Source: Burkholderia anthina (GTDB lineage Bacteria > Pseudomonadota > Gammaproteobacteria > Burkholderiales > Burkholderiaceae). From it: DNA of 64,000 bases. The notes below the pieces were generated by a model that worked only from the letters and a program-made list of their open reading frames with translations, was not told the origin of the DNA and made no database searches. The stretch's first letter is position 1, and each line of letters starts with the position of its first letter. The position numbers and the translations under genes were made by a program. The stretch is from NCBI RefSeq assembly GCF_902498995.1, contig NZ_CABVLY010000010.1:62001-126000 (forward strand), given 5' to 3'. Positions 32,645 to 43,375 of this stretch are shown in pieces.

Positions 32645-33718
32645 ATGACGACGCCACAAGACATCATCCGCCGCGACGTGCTCGCAATGACGAGCTACCC
32701 GGTGCCGGACGCGAGCGGGTTCGTGAAGCTCGACGCGATGGAGAACCCGTATTCGCTGCCCGCACCGCTCGCCGCGGCGCTCGGCGAGCGCCTCGCGCAG
32801 GTCGCGCTGAACCGCTACCCGGCGCCGCGCCCGGGCGCGCTGCTCGACAAGCTGCGCCACGCGATGGGCGTGCCGGCCGCATGCGACGTGCTGCTCGGCA
32901 ACGGGTCGGACGAAATCATCAGCATGATGTCGGTGGCGTGCGCGAAGCCGGGCGCGAAGGTGCTCGCGCCGGTGCCGGGCTTCGTGATGTACGAACTGTC
33001 CGCGAAGTTCGCGCAGCTCGAATTCGTCGGCGTGCCGCTGAAGGCCGACCTGACGCTCGACGCCGACGCGATGATCGCGGCAATCGACGCGCACCGGCCC
33101 GCGCTCGTCTATCTCGCGTACCCGAACAACCCGACCGGCACGCTGTACGACGAAGCCGACGTCGAGCGCATCATCGCGGCCGCGCGCCACAGCCTGATCG
33201 TGATCGACGAGGCGTACCAGCCGTTCGCGGAGCGTTCGTGGCTGCCGCGCGCCGCCGAATTCGACAACGTCGTCGTGATGCGCACGGTGTCGAAGCTCGG
33301 CCTCGCGGGCATCCGCCTCGGCTATCTCGCCGGGCTGCCGGCCTGGCTGACCGAGTTCGACAAGGTGCGTCCGCCGTACAACATCAACGTGCTGACCCAG
33401 GCGACCGCCGATTTCCTGCTCGATCACCTCGACGTGCTCGATGCGCAGGCGGCCGAACTGCGCGCGGAACGCGCGCGCCTCGCGCAGGCCGTGGCCGCGC
33501 TGCCGGGCACGACGGTGTATCCGAGCGCCGGCAACTTCCTGCTGGTGCGCGTGCCGGACGCGGCGACCGTGTTCGATGCGCTGCTCACCGAGCGGGTGTT
33601 GATCAAAAACGTGAGTAAAATGCATCCGTTGCTGGCCGAATGCGTGCGGCTGACCGTCGGTTCTCCCGACGAAAATGCACGCTTGCTGGCGGCTTTGAAA
33701 CTCGCGCTGCCCGGTTGA
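32645..33718 (+). CDS. hisC: Histidinol-phosphate aminotransferase HisC
   Basis: 357-aa PLP enzyme converting imidazole-acetol phosphate to histidinol phosphate. PLP lysine K217 in [27 protein letters not shown] and the DEAY motif are typical of fold-type I HisC. Located within the his operon. Confidence 0.95.
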   Translation: MTTPQDIIRRDVLAMTSYPVPDASGFVKLDAMENPYSLPAPLAAALGERLAQVALNRYPAPRPGALLDKLRHAMGVPAACDVLLGNGSDEIISMMSVACAKPGAKVLAPVPGFVMYELSAKFAQLEFVGVPLKADLTLDADAMIAAIDAHRPALVYLAYPNNPTGTLYDEADVERIIAAARHSLIVIDEAYQPFAERSWLPRAAEFDNVVVMRTVSKLGLAGIRLGYLAGLPAWLTEFDKVRPPYNINVLTQATADFLLDHLDVLDAQAAELRAERARLAQAVAALPGTTVYPSAGNFLLVRVPDAATVFDALLTERVLIKNVSKMHPLLAECVRLTVGSPDENARLLAALKLALPG

Positions 33719-33783
33719 GCCCAGGGCGCGGCGGCGCGCGATGATCAATCCCCATTTACATCAGACTCATTCAAGGAATTGCC

Positions 33784-34371
33784 ATGCGTGTGGCGGAAGT
33801 CGTTCGCAATACCAGCGAAACGCAGATCCGTGTGAAGCTCGATCTCGACGGCACGGGCCAGCAGAAGCTGGCTACCGGCGTGCCGTTTCTCGACCATATG
33901 CTCGACCAGATCGCGCGACACGGTCTGGTCGATCTCGAGGTTGAAGCGCATGGCGACACGCACATCGACGATCACCATACGGTCGAGGACGTCGGCATCA
34001 CGCTCGGTCAGGCCGTCGCGAAGGCGATCGGCGACCGGAAGGGCATCCGCCGTTACGGCCATTCGTACGTGCCGCTCGACGAGGCGCTGTCGCGCGTCGT
34101 GATCGACTTCTCGGGTCGCCCGGGTCTCGAATTCCACGTGCCGTTCACGCGCGCGCGGATCGGCACGTTCGACGTCGACCTGTCGATCGAGTTCTTCCGC
34201 GGGTTCGTGAACCACGCGGGCGTCACGCTGCACATCGACAACCTGCGCGGGATCAACGCGCACCATCAGCTCGAAACGGTGTTCAAGGCCTTCGGCCGGG
34301 CGCTGCGCGCGGCGGTGGAGCTCGACGAGCGTGCGGCGGGGCAGATTCCGTCGACGAAGGGCAGCCTCTGA
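33784..34371 (+). CDS. hisB: Imidazoleglycerol-phosphate dehydratase HisB
   Basis: 195-aa monofunctional dehydratase (no phosphatase domain, unlike E. coli HisB, so histidinol-phosphatase must come from another gene). Mn-binding His clusters appear in [27 protein letters not shown] and again in [19 protein letters not shown]. It follows hisC and precedes marC. Confidence 0.96.
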   Translation: MRVAEVVRNTSETQIRVKLDLDGTGQQKLATGVPFLDHMLDQIARHGLVDLEVEAHGDTHIDDHHTVEDVGITLGQAVAKAIGDRKGIRRYGHSYVPLDEALSRVVIDFSGRPGLEFHVPFTRARIGTFDVDLSIEFFRGFVNHAGVTLHIDNLRGINAHHQLETVFKAFGRALRAAVELDERAAGQIPSTKGSL

Positions 34372-34431
34372 TTTCGTGACGGGCCGCGCCCGGGACAACC
34401 TCACGGCTTCGGCGCGCCGCGCCGGCTTGCG

Positions 34432-35052
34432 ATGGATCTGCTCAAATCGTTCATTTCGCTGCTTGCGCTGATCAACCCGGTCGGCGCGGTGCCGTTCTTC
34501 CTGAGCCTGACGGCGCAGCAGACGGACGACGAGCGGCGCCGCACGATCCGGATCGCATCGGTGTCGGTGTTCTGCGTGATGACGGTGACGGCGCTGCTCG
34601 GGCAGCAGATCATCAACTTCTTCGGCATTTCGGTCGGCTCGCTCGAAGTGGGCGGCGGGATCATCATGTTGCTGATGGCGATCAACATGCTGAACGCGCA
34701 GATCGGCAACACGCGATCGACGCCGGAGGAGCGCCACGAAGCCGAGATGAAGGACAACATCGCGGTCGTGCCGCTGGCGATTCCGCTGCTCACGGGCCCC
34801 GGCTCGATCAGCACGGTGATCATCTACGCGGCGAACTCGCATCACTGGTATGAGCGAGCCGGGCTCGTCGCGATTGGCGCGATCCTGGCTTTGCTGTGTT
34901 TCATCGCGATGCGGCTCGCCGAGCCGATCGCGAACTGGATCGGCCGCACCGGCATCAACATCGCCACGCGGCTGATGGGTCTGATGCTGTCGGCGCTGGC
35001 GGTGGAATTCATCGTCAATGGACTGAGGGCGCTACTGCCTGCACTGAGATGA
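34432..35052 (+). CDS. MarC-family integral membrane protein
   Basis: 206-aa membrane protein with about six helices; family marks are [16 protein letters not shown] at the N terminus and [17 protein letters not shown] in the middle. The family's function is unknown despite its name. It lies inside the his operon and overlaps hisH by ATGA, so it is cotranscribed with histidine genes; no functional link is evident. Confidence 0.9.
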   Translation: MDLLKSFISLLALINPVGAVPFFLSLTAQQTDDERRRTIRIASVSVFCVMTVTALLGQQIINFFGISVGSLEVGGGIIMLLMAINMLNAQIGNTRSTPEERHEAEMKDNIAVVPLAIPLLTGPGSISTVIIYAANSHHWYERAGLVAIGAILALLCFIAMRLAEPIANWIGRTGINIATRLMGLMLSALAVEFIVNGLRALLPALR

Positions 35053-35690
35053 AAACTTCGATTGCGATTGTGGATTATGGGATGGGCAACCTGCGCTCGG
35101 TCGCGCAGGCGCTCAAGAAGGCCGAACCGGCCGCCGACGTGGCGATCGTCGACACGCCGGCCGCGATTCGCGCGGCCGACCGCGTCGTGCTGCCCGGCCA
35201 GGGCGCGATGCCGGACTGCATGCGCTGCCTCGGCGAATCGGGGCTGCAGGAAGCGGTGATCGAGGCGTCGCGCACGAAGCCGCTGCTCGGCGTGTGCGTC
35301 GGCGAGCAGATGCTGTTCGACTGGAGTGCCGAAGGCGACACGAAGGGCCTCGGCCTGTTGCCCGGCAAGGTCGTGCGGTTCGAGCTCGACGGCCGGCTGC
35401 AGGACGACGGCTCGCGCTTCAAGGTGCCGCAGATGGGCTGGAACCGCGTGCATCAATCGCAGCCGCACCCGCTGTGGGACGGCGTGCCCGACGACGCCTA
35501 TTTCTACTTCGTACACAGCTACTACGTGAGCCCGGAGAACCCGGCGCACACGGTCGGCGAAACGGCGTACGGTGCGCCGTTTACGTCCGCGGTCGCGCGG
35601 GACAACCTCTTCGCGACCCAATTCCACCCCGAGAAAAGCGCGGAGGTCGGGTTGCGTCTGTATCGCAACTTCGTACACTGGAAACCGTAA
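35049..35690 (+). CDS. hisH: Imidazole glycerol phosphate synthase glutaminase subunit HisH
   Basis: 213-aa class I glutamine amidotransferase that supplies ammonia to HisF. Catalytic triad visible: C83 (GVCVGEQM), H193 and E195 (QFHPEKS). ATG 35049 overlaps the stop of the MarC-type gene. Confidence 0.96.
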   Translation: MKTSIAIVDYGMGNLRSVAQALKKAEPAADVAIVDTPAAIRAADRVVLPGQGAMPDCMRCLGESGLQEAVIEASRTKPLLGVCVGEQMLFDWSAEGDTKGLGLLPGKVVRFELDGRLQDDGSRFKVPQMGWNRVHQSQPHPLWDGVPDDAYFYFVHSYYVSPENPAHTVGETAYGAPFTSAVARDNLFATQFHPEKSAEVGLRLYRNFVHWKP

Positions 35691-36001
35691 GCGTCGCATG
35701 CGTGCCACAATTCGCGGGCCTGGAAGGCCCGTGTTGCGGCCGTCACGCGCATGATTTGTTAGCTTGGGGGGGCGTGTCTTTCCCGCCGTGTTACGGCGTC
35801 GAGCGTTGCTGGCCAGGTTCGGCCAAACGGCGCTCCTCGCGCCTGGCAGGGGGACCGGAAAGGCACGTTCGCGAGCCCGTTATTGGCGGGAACAGGCCCT
35901 AAGCGCTGAAAGAGTTGTACTAAACTAGCGAGACGGCGCGGCACCGGTTTGGCCGGTGCGCGCCGGATTCTTTTCTTTTTCCACGACGACACCCGATTGC
36001 T
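35691..36001 (+). other. 311-bp gap between hisH and hisA
   Basis: No convincing gene. It contains a small GC hairpin just after hisH (gggcct/aggccc near 35718-35732, no T-run) and a -10-like TAAACT at 35921-35926, which with the long gap suggests that hisA-hisE may have their own promoter. The -35 is poor. Confidence 0.4.
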
Positions 36002-36757
36002 ATGTTGCTGATTCCGGCCATCGATCTCAAAGACGGTCAGTGTGTGCGCCTCAAACAGGGCGATATGGACCAGGCCACGATTTTCTCCGAGGACCCGGCG
36101 GCGATGGCCCGCAAGTGGGTCGATCTCGGCGCCCGGCGGCTGCATCTGGTCGACCTGAACGGCGCTTTTGCCGGCAAGCCGAAGAATCTCGAAGCGATCG
36201 AAGCGATCCTCGACGAAGTCGGCGACGAAATCCCCGTGCAGCTCGGCGGCGGCATTCGCAGCCTCGAGACGATCGAGAAGTATCTCGACGCAGGCCTTTC
36301 CTACGTGATCATCGGCACCGCGGCCGTGAAGGATCCGGGCTTCCTGCAGGACGCATGCACCGCGTTCGCGGGCAGCATCATCGTCGGTCTCGACGCGAAG
36401 GACGGCAAGGTCGCGACCGACGGCTGGAGCAAGCTGACCGGCCACGAAGTGATCGATCTCGCGCGCAAGTTCGAGGACTACGGCGTCGAATCGATCGTCT
36501 ACACGGACATCGGCCGCGACGGGATGCTGCAGGGTATCAACATCGAGGCGACGGTGAAGCTCGCACAGGCGGTCGGCATTCCGGTCATCGCAAGCGGCGG
36601 CCTGTCGAACCTCACCGACATCGAGAACCTCTGCGAAGTGGAAGAACACGGCGTCGAAGGCGTGATCTGCGGCCGTGCGATCTACTCCGGCGACCTCGAT
36701 TTCTCGGCCGCGCAAAAGCGCGCGGACGAACTGAACGGCGAACTCGACGACGCGTAA
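36002..36757 (+). CDS. hisA: ProFAR isomerase HisA
   Basis: 251-aa TIM barrel catalysing the Amadori rearrangement of ProFAR to PRFAR. Catalytic Asp residues: D8 ([11 protein letters not shown]) and the Asp of [11 protein letters not shown]; phosphate-binding QLGGGIRS is present. Start ATG 36002. Confidence 0.96.
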   Translation: MLLIPAIDLKDGQCVRLKQGDMDQATIFSEDPAAMARKWVDLGARRLHLVDLNGAFAGKPKNLEAIEAILDEVGDEIPVQLGGGIRSLETIEKYLDAGLSYVIIGTAAVKDPGFLQDACTAFAGSIIVGLDAKDGKVATDGWSKLTGHEVIDLARKFEDYGVESIVYTDIGRDGMLQGINIEATVKLAQAVGIPVIASGGLSNLTDIENLCEVEEHGVEGVICGRAIYSGDLDFSAAQKRADELNGELDDA

Positions 36758-36777
36758 GCGCGGTCGTTCCGTTCGCC

Positions 36778-36822
36778 GGGGGCTGCCTGCCGCAGCCCCG
36801 ACCGGGCGCCTCGCGCGAGGCG
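36778..36822 (+). other. Paired hairpins between hisA and hisF
   Basis: Stem gggggctgc/gcagcccc (36778-36786 with 36792-36799) is followed by cgcctcg/cgaggcg (36807-36813 with 36816-36822) in the 120-bp gap. There are no T-runs. It may tune mRNA stability between the two cistrons. Confidence 0.35.
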
Positions 36823-36877
36823 TCCGAAACCGGCCGCCCGCAACCGGCCATCCCATCGCGGCATTTGGCGCAACATC

Positions 36878-37651
36878 ATGGCTCTAGCTAAACGCATCAT
36901 CCCCTGCCTGGACGTGACTGCCGGGCGTGTCGTCAAGGGCGTCAACTTCGTCGAACTGCGCGATGCCGGCGACCCCGTCGAAATCGCTCGCCGCTATGAC
37001 GATCAGGGTGCCGACGAACTCACGTTCCTCGACATCACCGCGACCTCCGACCAGCGCGACCTGATCCTGCCGATCATCGAGGCCGTCGCATCGCAGGTCT
37101 TCATTCCGCTGACCGTCGGCGGCGGCGTGCGCGCCGTCGAAGACGTGCGGCGCCTCCTGAACGCGGGCGCGGACAAGGTCAGCATGAACTCGTCGGCGGT
37201 CGCGAACCCGCAACTCGTGCGCGACGCGGCCGACAAGTACGGCTCGCAGTGCATCGTCGTCGCGATCGACGCGAAGCGCGTGTCGGCCGACGGCGAGACG
37301 CCGCGCTGGGAAGTGTTCACGCACGGCGGCCGCAAGGGCACGGGCCTCGACGCGATCGAATGGGCGCGCAAGATGGCCGAGCTCGGCGCGGGCGAGATCC
37401 TGCTCACGAGCATGGACCGCGACGGCACGAAGTCGGGCTTCGACCTCGCGCTCACGCGCGGCGTGTCGGACGCGGTGCCGGTGCCGGTGATCGCATCGGG
37501 CGGCGTCGGTTCGCTGCAGCATCTGGCGGACGGCATCAAGGACGGCCGCGCCGACGCGGTGCTGGCCGCAAGCATCTTCCACTACGGCGAGCACACGGTC
37601 GGCGAGGCGAAACGCTTCATGTCCGACCAGGGCATCCCGGTGAGGCTGTGA
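36878..37651 (+). CDS. hisF: Imidazole glycerol phosphate synthase cyclase subunit HisF
   Basis: 257-aa TIM barrel partner of HisH, producing imidazole glycerol phosphate and AICAR. Catalytic Asp residues D12 (IIPCLDV) and D131 (VVAIDAKRV); phosphate site VGGGVR. The stop shares one base with the hisI start (TGATG). Confidence 0.96.
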   Translation: MALAKRIIPCLDVTAGRVVKGVNFVELRDAGDPVEIARRYDDQGADELTFLDITATSDQRDLILPIIEAVASQVFIPLTVGGGVRAVEDVRRLLNAGADKVSMNSSAVANPQLVRDAADKYGSQCIVVAIDAKRVSADGETPRWEVFTHGGRKGTGLDAIEWARKMAELGAGEILLTSMDRDGTKSGFDLALTRGVSDAVPVPVIASGGVGSLQHLADGIKDGRADAVLAASIFHYGEHTVGEAKRFMSDQGIPVRL

Positions 37652-38067
37652 TGAATACGGAAACGAAATCCCTGCCCGCGTGGCTCGACAAGGTCCGCTG
37701 GGACGACAACGGCCTCGTGCCGGTGATCGCGCAGGAAGCGTCGACGAACGACGTGCTGATGTTCGCGTGGATGAACCGCGAGGCGTTGGCGAAGACGATC
37801 GAGACGCAGCGCGCGGTCTACTATTCGCGCTCGCGCAAGCGCCTGTGGTTCAAGGGCGAGGAGTCGGGCCACGTGCAGCACGTGCACGAGGTGCGGCTCG
37901 ACTGCGACGAGGACGTCGTGCTGCTGAAGGTCGAGCAGGTGTCGGGCATCGCATGCCACACCGGCCGGCATTCGTGCTTCTTCCAGAAATTCGAAGGCAA
38001 CGTGGACAGCGGCGACTGGGTCGCGGTCGATCCGGTGCTGAAAGATCCCGAACACATCTACAAATGA
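37651..38067 (+). CDS. hisI: Phosphoribosyl-AMP cyclohydrolase HisI
   Basis: 138-aa Zn/Mg enzyme for the third step of histidine synthesis. Conserved [11 protein letters not shown] supplies metal ligands and [11 protein letters not shown] the Zn cysteines. Separate from HisE here, not fused as in enterobacteria. Stop overlaps hisE by 4 bp. Confidence 0.96.
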   Translation: MNTETKSLPAWLDKVRWDDNGLVPVIAQEASTNDVLMFAWMNREALAKTIETQRAVYYSRSRKRLWFKGEESGHVQHVHEVRLDCDEDVVLLKVEQVSGIACHTGRHSCFFQKFEGNVDSGDWVAVDPVLKDPEHIYK

Positions 38068-38429
38068 CGCAATCGACCGAAGACACGCTGCTGCGCCTCG
38101 CCGCCGTGATCGATAGCCGCAAGGGCGGTGACCCCGAGCAATCGTACGTATCGCGCCTGTTCCACAAGGGCGACGACGCGGTGCTGAAGAAGATCGGCGA
38201 AGAGGCGACCGAAGTCGTGCTGGCCGCGAAGGACGTGCGCCAGGGCGGCGCGCCGACGGCGCTGGTCGGCGAAGTGGCCGATCTGTGGTTCCACTGCCTC
38301 GTGATGCTGTCGCATTTCGACCTGAGCCCGGCCGACGTGATCGCCGAGCTCGAGCGCCGCGAAGGGTTGTCGGGCATCGAGGAAAAGGCGCTGCGCAAGC
38401 GCCGCGAGCGCGAGGAAAACGGCGGGTGA
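38064..38429 (+). CDS. hisE: Phosphoribosyl-ATP pyrophosphatase HisE
   Basis: 121-aa enzyme for the second histidine step. MazG-like metal-binding pattern [16 protein letters not shown] and [13 protein letters not shown]. The C terminus is basic/acidic-rich ([14 protein letters not shown]). Last his gene of the operon. Confidence 0.95.
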   Translation: MTQSTEDTLLRLAAVIDSRKGGDPEQSYVSRLFHKGDDAVLKKIGEEATEVVLAAKDVRQGGAPTALVGEVADLWFHCLVMLSHFDLSPADVIAELERREGLSGIEEKALRKRREREENGG

Positions 38430-38500
38430 CAGCCGACGGCCTGCCGCACCGGCAACAGTGCGGTAAGCTGTAAGAATTGTCATCTTACGAGGGTAGCATC

Positions 38501-38893
38501 ATGACCGATACGCCGAGCCAGTTTCCGACGCCGTCGGTGCAGGGCGCCGCGGAGGCCGAGCGGCTGAACGGATTGCGCACGCTGACGCACGTGTTGTACG
38601 GCCTCTACGCGATTCATTGGCTGACGGGCGGCGTCACCGGCATCATCGCGATCATCATCAACTACGTGAAGCGCGGCGATGTGGCCGGCACGCCGTACGC
38701 CGACCATTTCGAGTGGCAGATCCGCACGTTCTGGCGCGCGCTGATCGCGTACGTGATCGGCTTCGCGCTGATGTTCGTGGTGGTCGGGTTCGTCATCATG
38801 TTTGTCACATGGATCTGGACGCTGTACCGTATCATCAAAGGTTGGCTGTACCTGAACGACAACAAGACGCTCGATCCGCAGGCCTGGTTCTGA
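38501..38893 (+). CDS. DUF4870-type small membrane protein
   Basis: 130-aa protein with a polar N terminus and three hydrophobic segments (about residues 30-53, 78-104 and a partly hydrophobic end), resembling the DUF4870/Tic20-like family of unknown function. ATG 38501 is preceded by GAGGG at good spacing; an upstream Met at 38477 lacks a site. It lies between hisE and the HIT gene, a position inside a long same-strand run. Confidence 0.75.
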   Translation: MTDTPSQFPTPSVQGAAEAERLNGLRTLTHVLYGLYAIHWLTGGVTGIIAIIINYVKRGDVAGTPYADHFEWQIRTFWRALIAYVIGFALMFVVVGFVIMFVTWIWTLYRIIKGWLYLNDNKTLDPQAWF

Positions 38894-38922
38894 CCGGCGA
38901 GCGGGCGTTTCGCAGGAGCAAC

Positions 38923-39288
38923 ATGAGTCACGATCCGAATTGCCTGTTCTGCAAGATCGCGGCGGGCGAGATCCCGAGCACGAAGGTGCACGAGGACGAC
39001 GAATTCGTCGCGTTCCGCGACATCCGCCCGGCGGCCGAGACACACGTGCTCGTGATTCCGCGCCGGCACCTGCCGACGCTGTCGGCGGCGACCGACGCCG
39101 ATGCGCCGATGCTCGGCCGGCTGATGCTGCTCGTCGCGCGTCTGGCCGACCAGCTCGGCGTCGCGTATACGGGCGGCGAAACCGGGTTTCGCACGGTGAT
39201 CAACACGGGCCCCGGCGGCGGGCAGGAGGTCTACCACCTGCACGCGCACATCCTGGCCGGCCCGCGCCCGTGGCAGCGGATGGGTTGA
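38923..39288 (+). CDS. HIT-family nucleotide hydrolase (HinT-like)
   Basis: 121-aa histidine-triad protein. The triad H105-x-H107-x-H109 is in [23 protein letters not shown] at the N terminus is the typical HinT start with two cysteines. These proteins hydrolyse nucleoside phosphoramidates. 29 bp after the DUF4870-type gene. Confidence 0.93.
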   Translation: MSHDPNCLFCKIAAGEIPSTKVHEDDEFVAFRDIRPAAETHVLVIPRRHLPTLSAATDADAPMLGRLMLLVARLADQLGVAYTGGETGFRTVINTGPGGGQEVYHLHAHILAGPRPWQRMG

Positions 39289-39382
39289 CGCAGCGGGGCG
39301 TTTTCCCCGCATCGATAGTCGAAGCCGGCGTGCCGCCGGCGATTTACGCCGCGACGCGGCGTGGTTGAGGAGAGGTTTCATC

Positions 39383-39613
39383 ATGGGTGGATTGAGCATT
39401 TGGCACTGGCTGATCGTGCTGCTGATCGTCGCGCTGGTTTTCGGTACGAAGAAGCTGCGCAATATCGGCAACGATCTCGGCAGCGCCGTGAAGGGTTTCA
39501 AGGACGGCATGAAGGAAGGCGAAACGCCGGCGGACGCGCAGCAACTGCCGCGCTCGGGCTCGGTCGACGTCAACGCGAAGGAAACGACGCGTTCCGACTC
39601 GAACAAGGCTTGA
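39383..39613 (+). CDS. tatA: Twin-arginine translocase subunit TatA
   Basis: 76-aa pore-forming subunit: N-terminal helix [19 protein letters not shown] with the hinge FGTKKL, then an amphipathic helix and a polar tail. ATG 39383 (MGGLSIWHW) follows GGAGAGG; the frame's earlier start at 39365 is not favoured. First gene of tatABC. Confidence 0.95.
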   Translation: MGGLSIWHWLIVLLIVALVFGTKKLRNIGNDLGSAVKGFKDGMKEGETPADAQQLPRSGSVDVNAKETTRSDSNKA

Positions 39614-39639
39614 CGCCGGCACGCTGACAGGCATTCGCG

Positions 39640-40173
39640 ATGCTGGATCTCGGTCTTTCGAAGATGGCGCTGATCGGCGTCGTCGCGCTCGTGGTGCTCG
39701 GCCCCGAGCGCCTGCCGCGCGTCGCGCGTACGGCGGGCGCATTGTTCGGCCGCGCGCAGCGGTACATCAACGACGTGAAGGCCGAGGTCTCGCGCGAAAT
39801 CGAGCTCGACGCGTTGCGCACGATGAAGACCGATTTCGAGGCGGCCGCGCGCAATGTCGAGACGACGATTCACGACAACCTGCGCGAGCACGAAAAGGAA
39901 CTGAACGACACGTGGCATTCCGCGGTCGGCGGTCTCAATGATGGCTCGGTCGATGCCGACTCGTACGGCTCCGACACGCCCGCAGCGCCGTCGTCGTGGC
40001 GCGGCAGCGCGGCAGCGATCGCGTCGAAGCGTCGCAACTGGCGCGTGAAACAGGCGGCGACGCCTGTCTGGTACAAGCGCGCGACCACCCGCCGCACGCA
40101 CGTGCAGTCGGGCGCCGCGCGTGTCGCGCGCCACCAGCCGGCCAGCCTGCGCCGGCCGACGCGCTTCTTCTGA
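39640..40173 (+). CDS. tatB: Twin-arginine translocase subunit TatB
   Basis: 177-aa receptor subunit. N-terminal MLDLGLSKMALIGVVALVVLGPERLP with the TatB-type GPERLP motif, followed by a long amphipathic helix; the basic C-terminal tail (THVQSGAARVARHQ) is long for the family. Confidence 0.95.
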   Translation: MLDLGLSKMALIGVVALVVLGPERLPRVARTAGALFGRAQRYINDVKAEVSREIELDALRTMKTDFEAAARNVETTIHDNLREHEKELNDTWHSAVGGLNDGSVDADSYGSDTPAAPSSWRGSAAAIASKRRNWRVKQAATPVWYKRATTRRTHVQSGAARVARHQPASLRRPTRFF

Positions 40174-40214
40174 GCCGAGCGCATGCTCGCTCGTCAATCC
40201 TACCGAGGGCCGGT

Positions 40215-40997
40215 GTGAGCGACCCCCAGCAGAATCCGGGCGATGCCCCGGAAGAAACCTTTATTTCCCATCTCGTCGAGCTTCGCGATCGCATCATTCG
40301 CGCGGGGCTGGCCGTGATCGTCGTGTTTCTCGGGCTCGTCTACTGGGCGCCCGACATCTTCCGGCTGCTCGCGCGGCCGCTGATGGAGAACCTGCCGAAG
40401 GGCGGCAGGATGATCGTGACCGACGTCACCGGCTCGTTCTTCGTGCCGATGAAGGTCACGATGCTCGTCGCGCTCGTGATCGCGCTGCCGGTCGTGCTGT
40501 ACCAGATCTGGGCGTTCGTCGCGCCGGGGCTGTACCAGCACGAGAAGAAGCTCGTCGTGCCGCTCGTCGGCAGCAGCTACTTCCTGTTCCTGTGCGGGAT
40601 GGCGTTCGCGTACTTCCTCGTCTTCCCGACGATCTTCCGCGTGATGGCGCACTACAACGCGCCGCTCGGTGCGGAGATGTCGACCGACATCGACAACTAC
40701 CTGAGCTTCGTGCTCGGGATGTTCATCGCATTCGGGGTCACGTTCGAGGTGCCGATCATCGTCGTGTTGCTCGTACGCATGGGCGTGCTGACGGTGAAGA
40801 AGCTGAAGGAGATCCGGCCGTACGTGATCGTCGGCGCCTTCATCGTCGCGGCGGTCGTCACGCCGCCGGACGTGTTCTCGCAACTGATGCTCGCGCTGCC
40901 GCTCATCGTGCTGTTCGAGATCGGGCTGCTGGCCGCACGGTTCTTCGTGCCGAAGCCGACGGAAGAGACCGAAGCGGAGAATGGCGCCGCGGGGTGA
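40215..40997 (+). CDS. tatC: Twin-arginine translocase subunit TatC
   Basis: 260-aa polytopic receptor for twin-arginine signal peptides: SHLVELRDRIIRAG at the N terminus, PFFVPMK-like FFVPMKVTM, YQIWAFVAPGLYQHEKK, and six hydrophobic helices. GTG start at 40215 (VSDPQQNPG); a much longer upstream reading of the frame overlaps tatB and is not credible. The Rieske protein PetA encoded downstream is a typical Tat substrate. Confidence 0.95.
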   Translation: MSDPQQNPGDAPEETFISHLVELRDRIIRAGLAVIVVFLGLVYWAPDIFRLLARPLMENLPKGGRMIVTDVTGSFFVPMKVTMLVALVIALPVVLYQIWAFVAPGLYQHEKKLVVPLVGSSYFLFLCGMAFAYFLVFPTIFRVMAHYNAPLGAEMSTDIDNYLSFVLGMFIAFGVTFEVPIIVVLLVRMGVLTVKKLKEIRPYVIVGAFIVAAVVTPPDVFSQLMLALPLIVLFEIGLLAARFFVPKPTEETEAENGAAG

Positions 40998-41101
40998 CGA
41001 AGGCGCTGCACGCGGCGGCCCGGCGATGTTTCAAAAGCCGAGCGTTGCGCGGATGGTGCGGAGCGGTTGACCGCCGCCGGGCAAGACAAGCGATGCAAAG
41101 C

Positions 41102-41133
41102 AAAAGGGCAGCCGGATCGGCTGCCCTTTTTTT
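41102..41133. terminator. Bidirectional terminator between tatC and degQ
   Basis: Stem agggcagccg/cggctgccct with A-run on one side (41102-41105) and seven Ts on the other (41127-41133); it serves the converging tat and degQ transcripts. Confidence 0.9.
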
Positions 41134-41183
41134 CATGTCCGGCTACCGCTCGCAGGCGGCGCGGCCGCGCCGCCCGGCGGGCG

Positions 41184-42389
41184 TCATTCGGAGTCGCTGT
41201 CCTGATCGTCGAGCGTCTGTTTCGGCGGCGGCGGGCGCTTGCCGATCACGACGTTCACGTCGAACTCCTTGCCCTTGCGCACGACGTGCACCTTGGTCGG
41301 CGTGCCCGGCTTGATCTGCGCGACGGTGTTCAGCAGCTTCGTCGTGTCGGTGATTTCGTCGCCGTTCACGCTGACGAGGATGTCGCCCGGCTTGATGCCG
41401 GCCTTGTCGGCCGGGCCGCCCTGCAGCACGCCCGCGACGATCGCGCCCGATTTCTGCGACAGCCCGAACGACTCGGCGATCTCCGGCGTGACGTCCTGCG
41501 GCTCGACGCCGATCCAGCCGCGCGTGACCGAGCCGTTCGTGATGATGCTTTCGAGCACGGTGCGTGCGGTCGACACGGGGATCGCGAAGCCGATGCCGAG
41601 CGAGCCGCCCGAGCGCGAGTAGATCGCGGTGTTGATGCCGAGCAGGTTGCCGTTCACGTCGACCAGCGCGCCGCCCGAGTTGCCGGGGTTGATCGGCGCG
41701 TCGGTCTGGATGAAGTTCTCGAACGTGTTGATGCCGAGGTGATTGCGGCCGAGCGCGCTGATGATCCCCATCGTGACCGTCTGGCCGACGCCGAACGGGT
41801 TGCCGATCGCGAGCACGACGTCGCCCACGCGAGCCTGGTCGGAGCGGCCGAGCGTGATCGTCGGCAGATTCGTCACGTTGATCTTCAGCACCGCCAGATC
41901 GGTTTCCGGGTCGCTGCCGATCACCTTCGCGGTGGCCGTGCGGCCGTCGGCGAGCGCGACTTCGATCTGGTCGGCGCCGTCCACGACGTGCTGGTTCGTT
42001 AGAATGTAACCTTCCGGGCTCACGATAACGCCCGAGCCGAGGTTGGCGGCCGGTTCGTCCTGCTGCTTGCGGGCGTTGCGGTCGCCGAAGAAGTAGCGGA
42101 ACAGCGGGTCTTTCGCGCGCGGATCGGGCGGCAAAGAGCCGTCCTTGCTGGAGAATACGTTGACGACGGCCGGCATCGCCTTTTGCGCCGCCTCGGCGTA
42201 CGACGTGGTCGCCGGTGCGCCGCCGATGCCCGGCGCGACCTCCCGCAGTGCAACGATCGGCGTGGCGAGCTGCTTGCCGAGCTGTCCTTGCCGTTGCAGC
42301 CATTGCGGCTTGAGCGTCACGACGATGAACATCAGCGCGAGCAGTACGGTTACCGCCTGCGCGAAGAACAGCCAGAAGCGTCTAAGCAT
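41184..42389 (-). CDS. S1C serine protease, DegQ/DegS type with one PDZ domain
   Basis: 401-aa envelope protease anchored by one N-terminal helix (about residues 7-25). Trypsin-like triad H134 (TNQHVVD), D164 (ETDLAVLK) and S238 (GNSGGALV). A single PDZ domain follows (about 285-385: [20 protein letters not shown], then [13 protein letters not shown]). One membrane helix plus one PDZ resembles DegS. The ATG at 42389 has no obvious ribosome site. It diverges from the Nif3-like gene with only 21 bp between the two starts. Confidence 0.9.
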   Translation of the reverse strand: MLRRFWLFFAQAVTVLLALMFIVVTLKPQWLQRQGQLGKQLATPIVALREVAPGIGGAPATTSYAEAAQKAMPAVVNVFSSKDGSLPPDPRAKDPLFRYFFGDRNARKQQDEPAANLGSGVIVSPEGYILTNQHVVDGADQIEVALADGRTATAKVIGSDPETDLAVLKINVTNLPTITLGRSDQARVGDVVLAIGNPFGVGQTVTMGIISALGRNHLGINTFENFIQTDAPINPGNSGGALVDVNGNLLGINTAIYSRSGGSLGIGFAIPVSTARTVLESIITNGSVTRGWIGVEPQDVTPEIAESFGLSQKSGAIVAGVLQGGPADKAGIKPGDILVSVNGDEITDTTKLLNTVAQIKPGTPTKVHVVRKGKEFDVNVVIGKRPPPPKQTLDDQDSDSE

Positions 42390-42410
42390 CTGAATGGATT
42401 AGAGGTTTAT

Positions 42411-43157
42411 ATGGATCGGATCGAACTTGAATTGTACTTGAACAATACCCTTGAAATCGCGCGCTTCAAGGACTATTGCCCGAACGGCCTCCAGGTCGAG
42501 GGGCGCCGCAAGATCGAGAAGATCGCCACCGGCGTCACGGCATCGGTCGCCTTCCTCGAGGCGGCGCTCGAATGGGGGGCGGATGCGGTGCTCGTCCATC
42601 ACGGCTATTTCTGGCGCAACGAGGCGCCGCAGATCACCGGTCGCAAGTACCAGCGCCTGAAGCTGCTCCTCGCGAACGACCTGAACCTGTTCGCGTACCA
42701 CCTGCCGCTCGACGCGCACCCGGAATTCGGCAACAACGCGCAGCTCGGCGAGAAGCTCGGGCTGATCGGCGAGCAGCGTTTCGGCGACGGCGATCTCGGC
42801 TGGATGGCGACGCTGCCGATGCCCGTCTCGCTCGAGCACTTCGTCGCGAAGATCGAGCGCACGCTCGGTCGCACGCCGCTCGTGCTCGGCGACCTCGACA
42901 TGCAACTGCGCCGCATCGCGTGGTGCACGGGCGCCGCGCAGAGCTATTTCGACGCGGCGATCGATGCCGGCGCCGATGTGTTCCTCACCGGCGAGGTATC
43001 CGAATCCGTCACGCATGCGGCGGCCGAAAGCGGCGTCGCATTCGTTGCGGCGGGGCACCATGCGACCGAACGCTACGGAATCCAGGCGCTCGGGGCGCAC
43101 TTGTCCGAAGAATTCGATATCGAACACCTTTTTATCGATATTCATAATCCGGTCTGA
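42411..43157 (+). CDS. Nif3-like dinuclear metal-centre protein (YbgI family)
   Basis: 248-aa hexamer-forming metal protein of uncertain enzyme activity. Metal-binding marks: NGLQVEG at the N terminus, [11 protein letters not shown] (HH pair) and, at the C terminus, [14 protein letters not shown] 42411 follows AGAGG. Located upstream of petABC on the same strand. Confidence 0.9.
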   Translation: MDRIELELYLNNTLEIARFKDYCPNGLQVEGRRKIEKIATGVTASVAFLEAALEWGADAVLVHHGYFWRNEAPQITGRKYQRLKLLLANDLNLFAYHLPLDAHPEFGNNAQLGEKLGLIGEQRFGDGDLGWMATLPMPVSLEHFVAKIERTLGRTPLVLGDLDMQLRRIAWCTGAAQSYFDAAIDAGADVFLTGEVSESVTHAAAESGVAFVAAGHHATERYGIQALGAHLSEEFDIEHLFIDIHNPV

Positions 43158-43232
43158 AGGCCGGATTTGCGGCGGCGCATCGAAATTTCGCTATGTAGCG
43201 GATGCTTAAAAGTGAAATGATTTAATCGCTTC

Positions 43233-43238
43233 TATAGT
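43233..43238 (+). promoter_or_regulatory. -10-like element upstream of petABC
   Basis: TATAGT (43233-43238) in the AT-rich 140-220 bp leader before petA. No clear -35. Confidence 0.35.
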
Positions 43239-43375
43239 GGGGGAAAACCCTTAACTATCAACCACTTCGAACGGATTTTCATCTCCGGGCCTTGTAAATG
43301 GCGACTCCATTCGAGCAAACTAGCGACGGAATGGAAAGTCGTGACGGAAAATCCAACTCAGAAGTGGGGCGTGTG

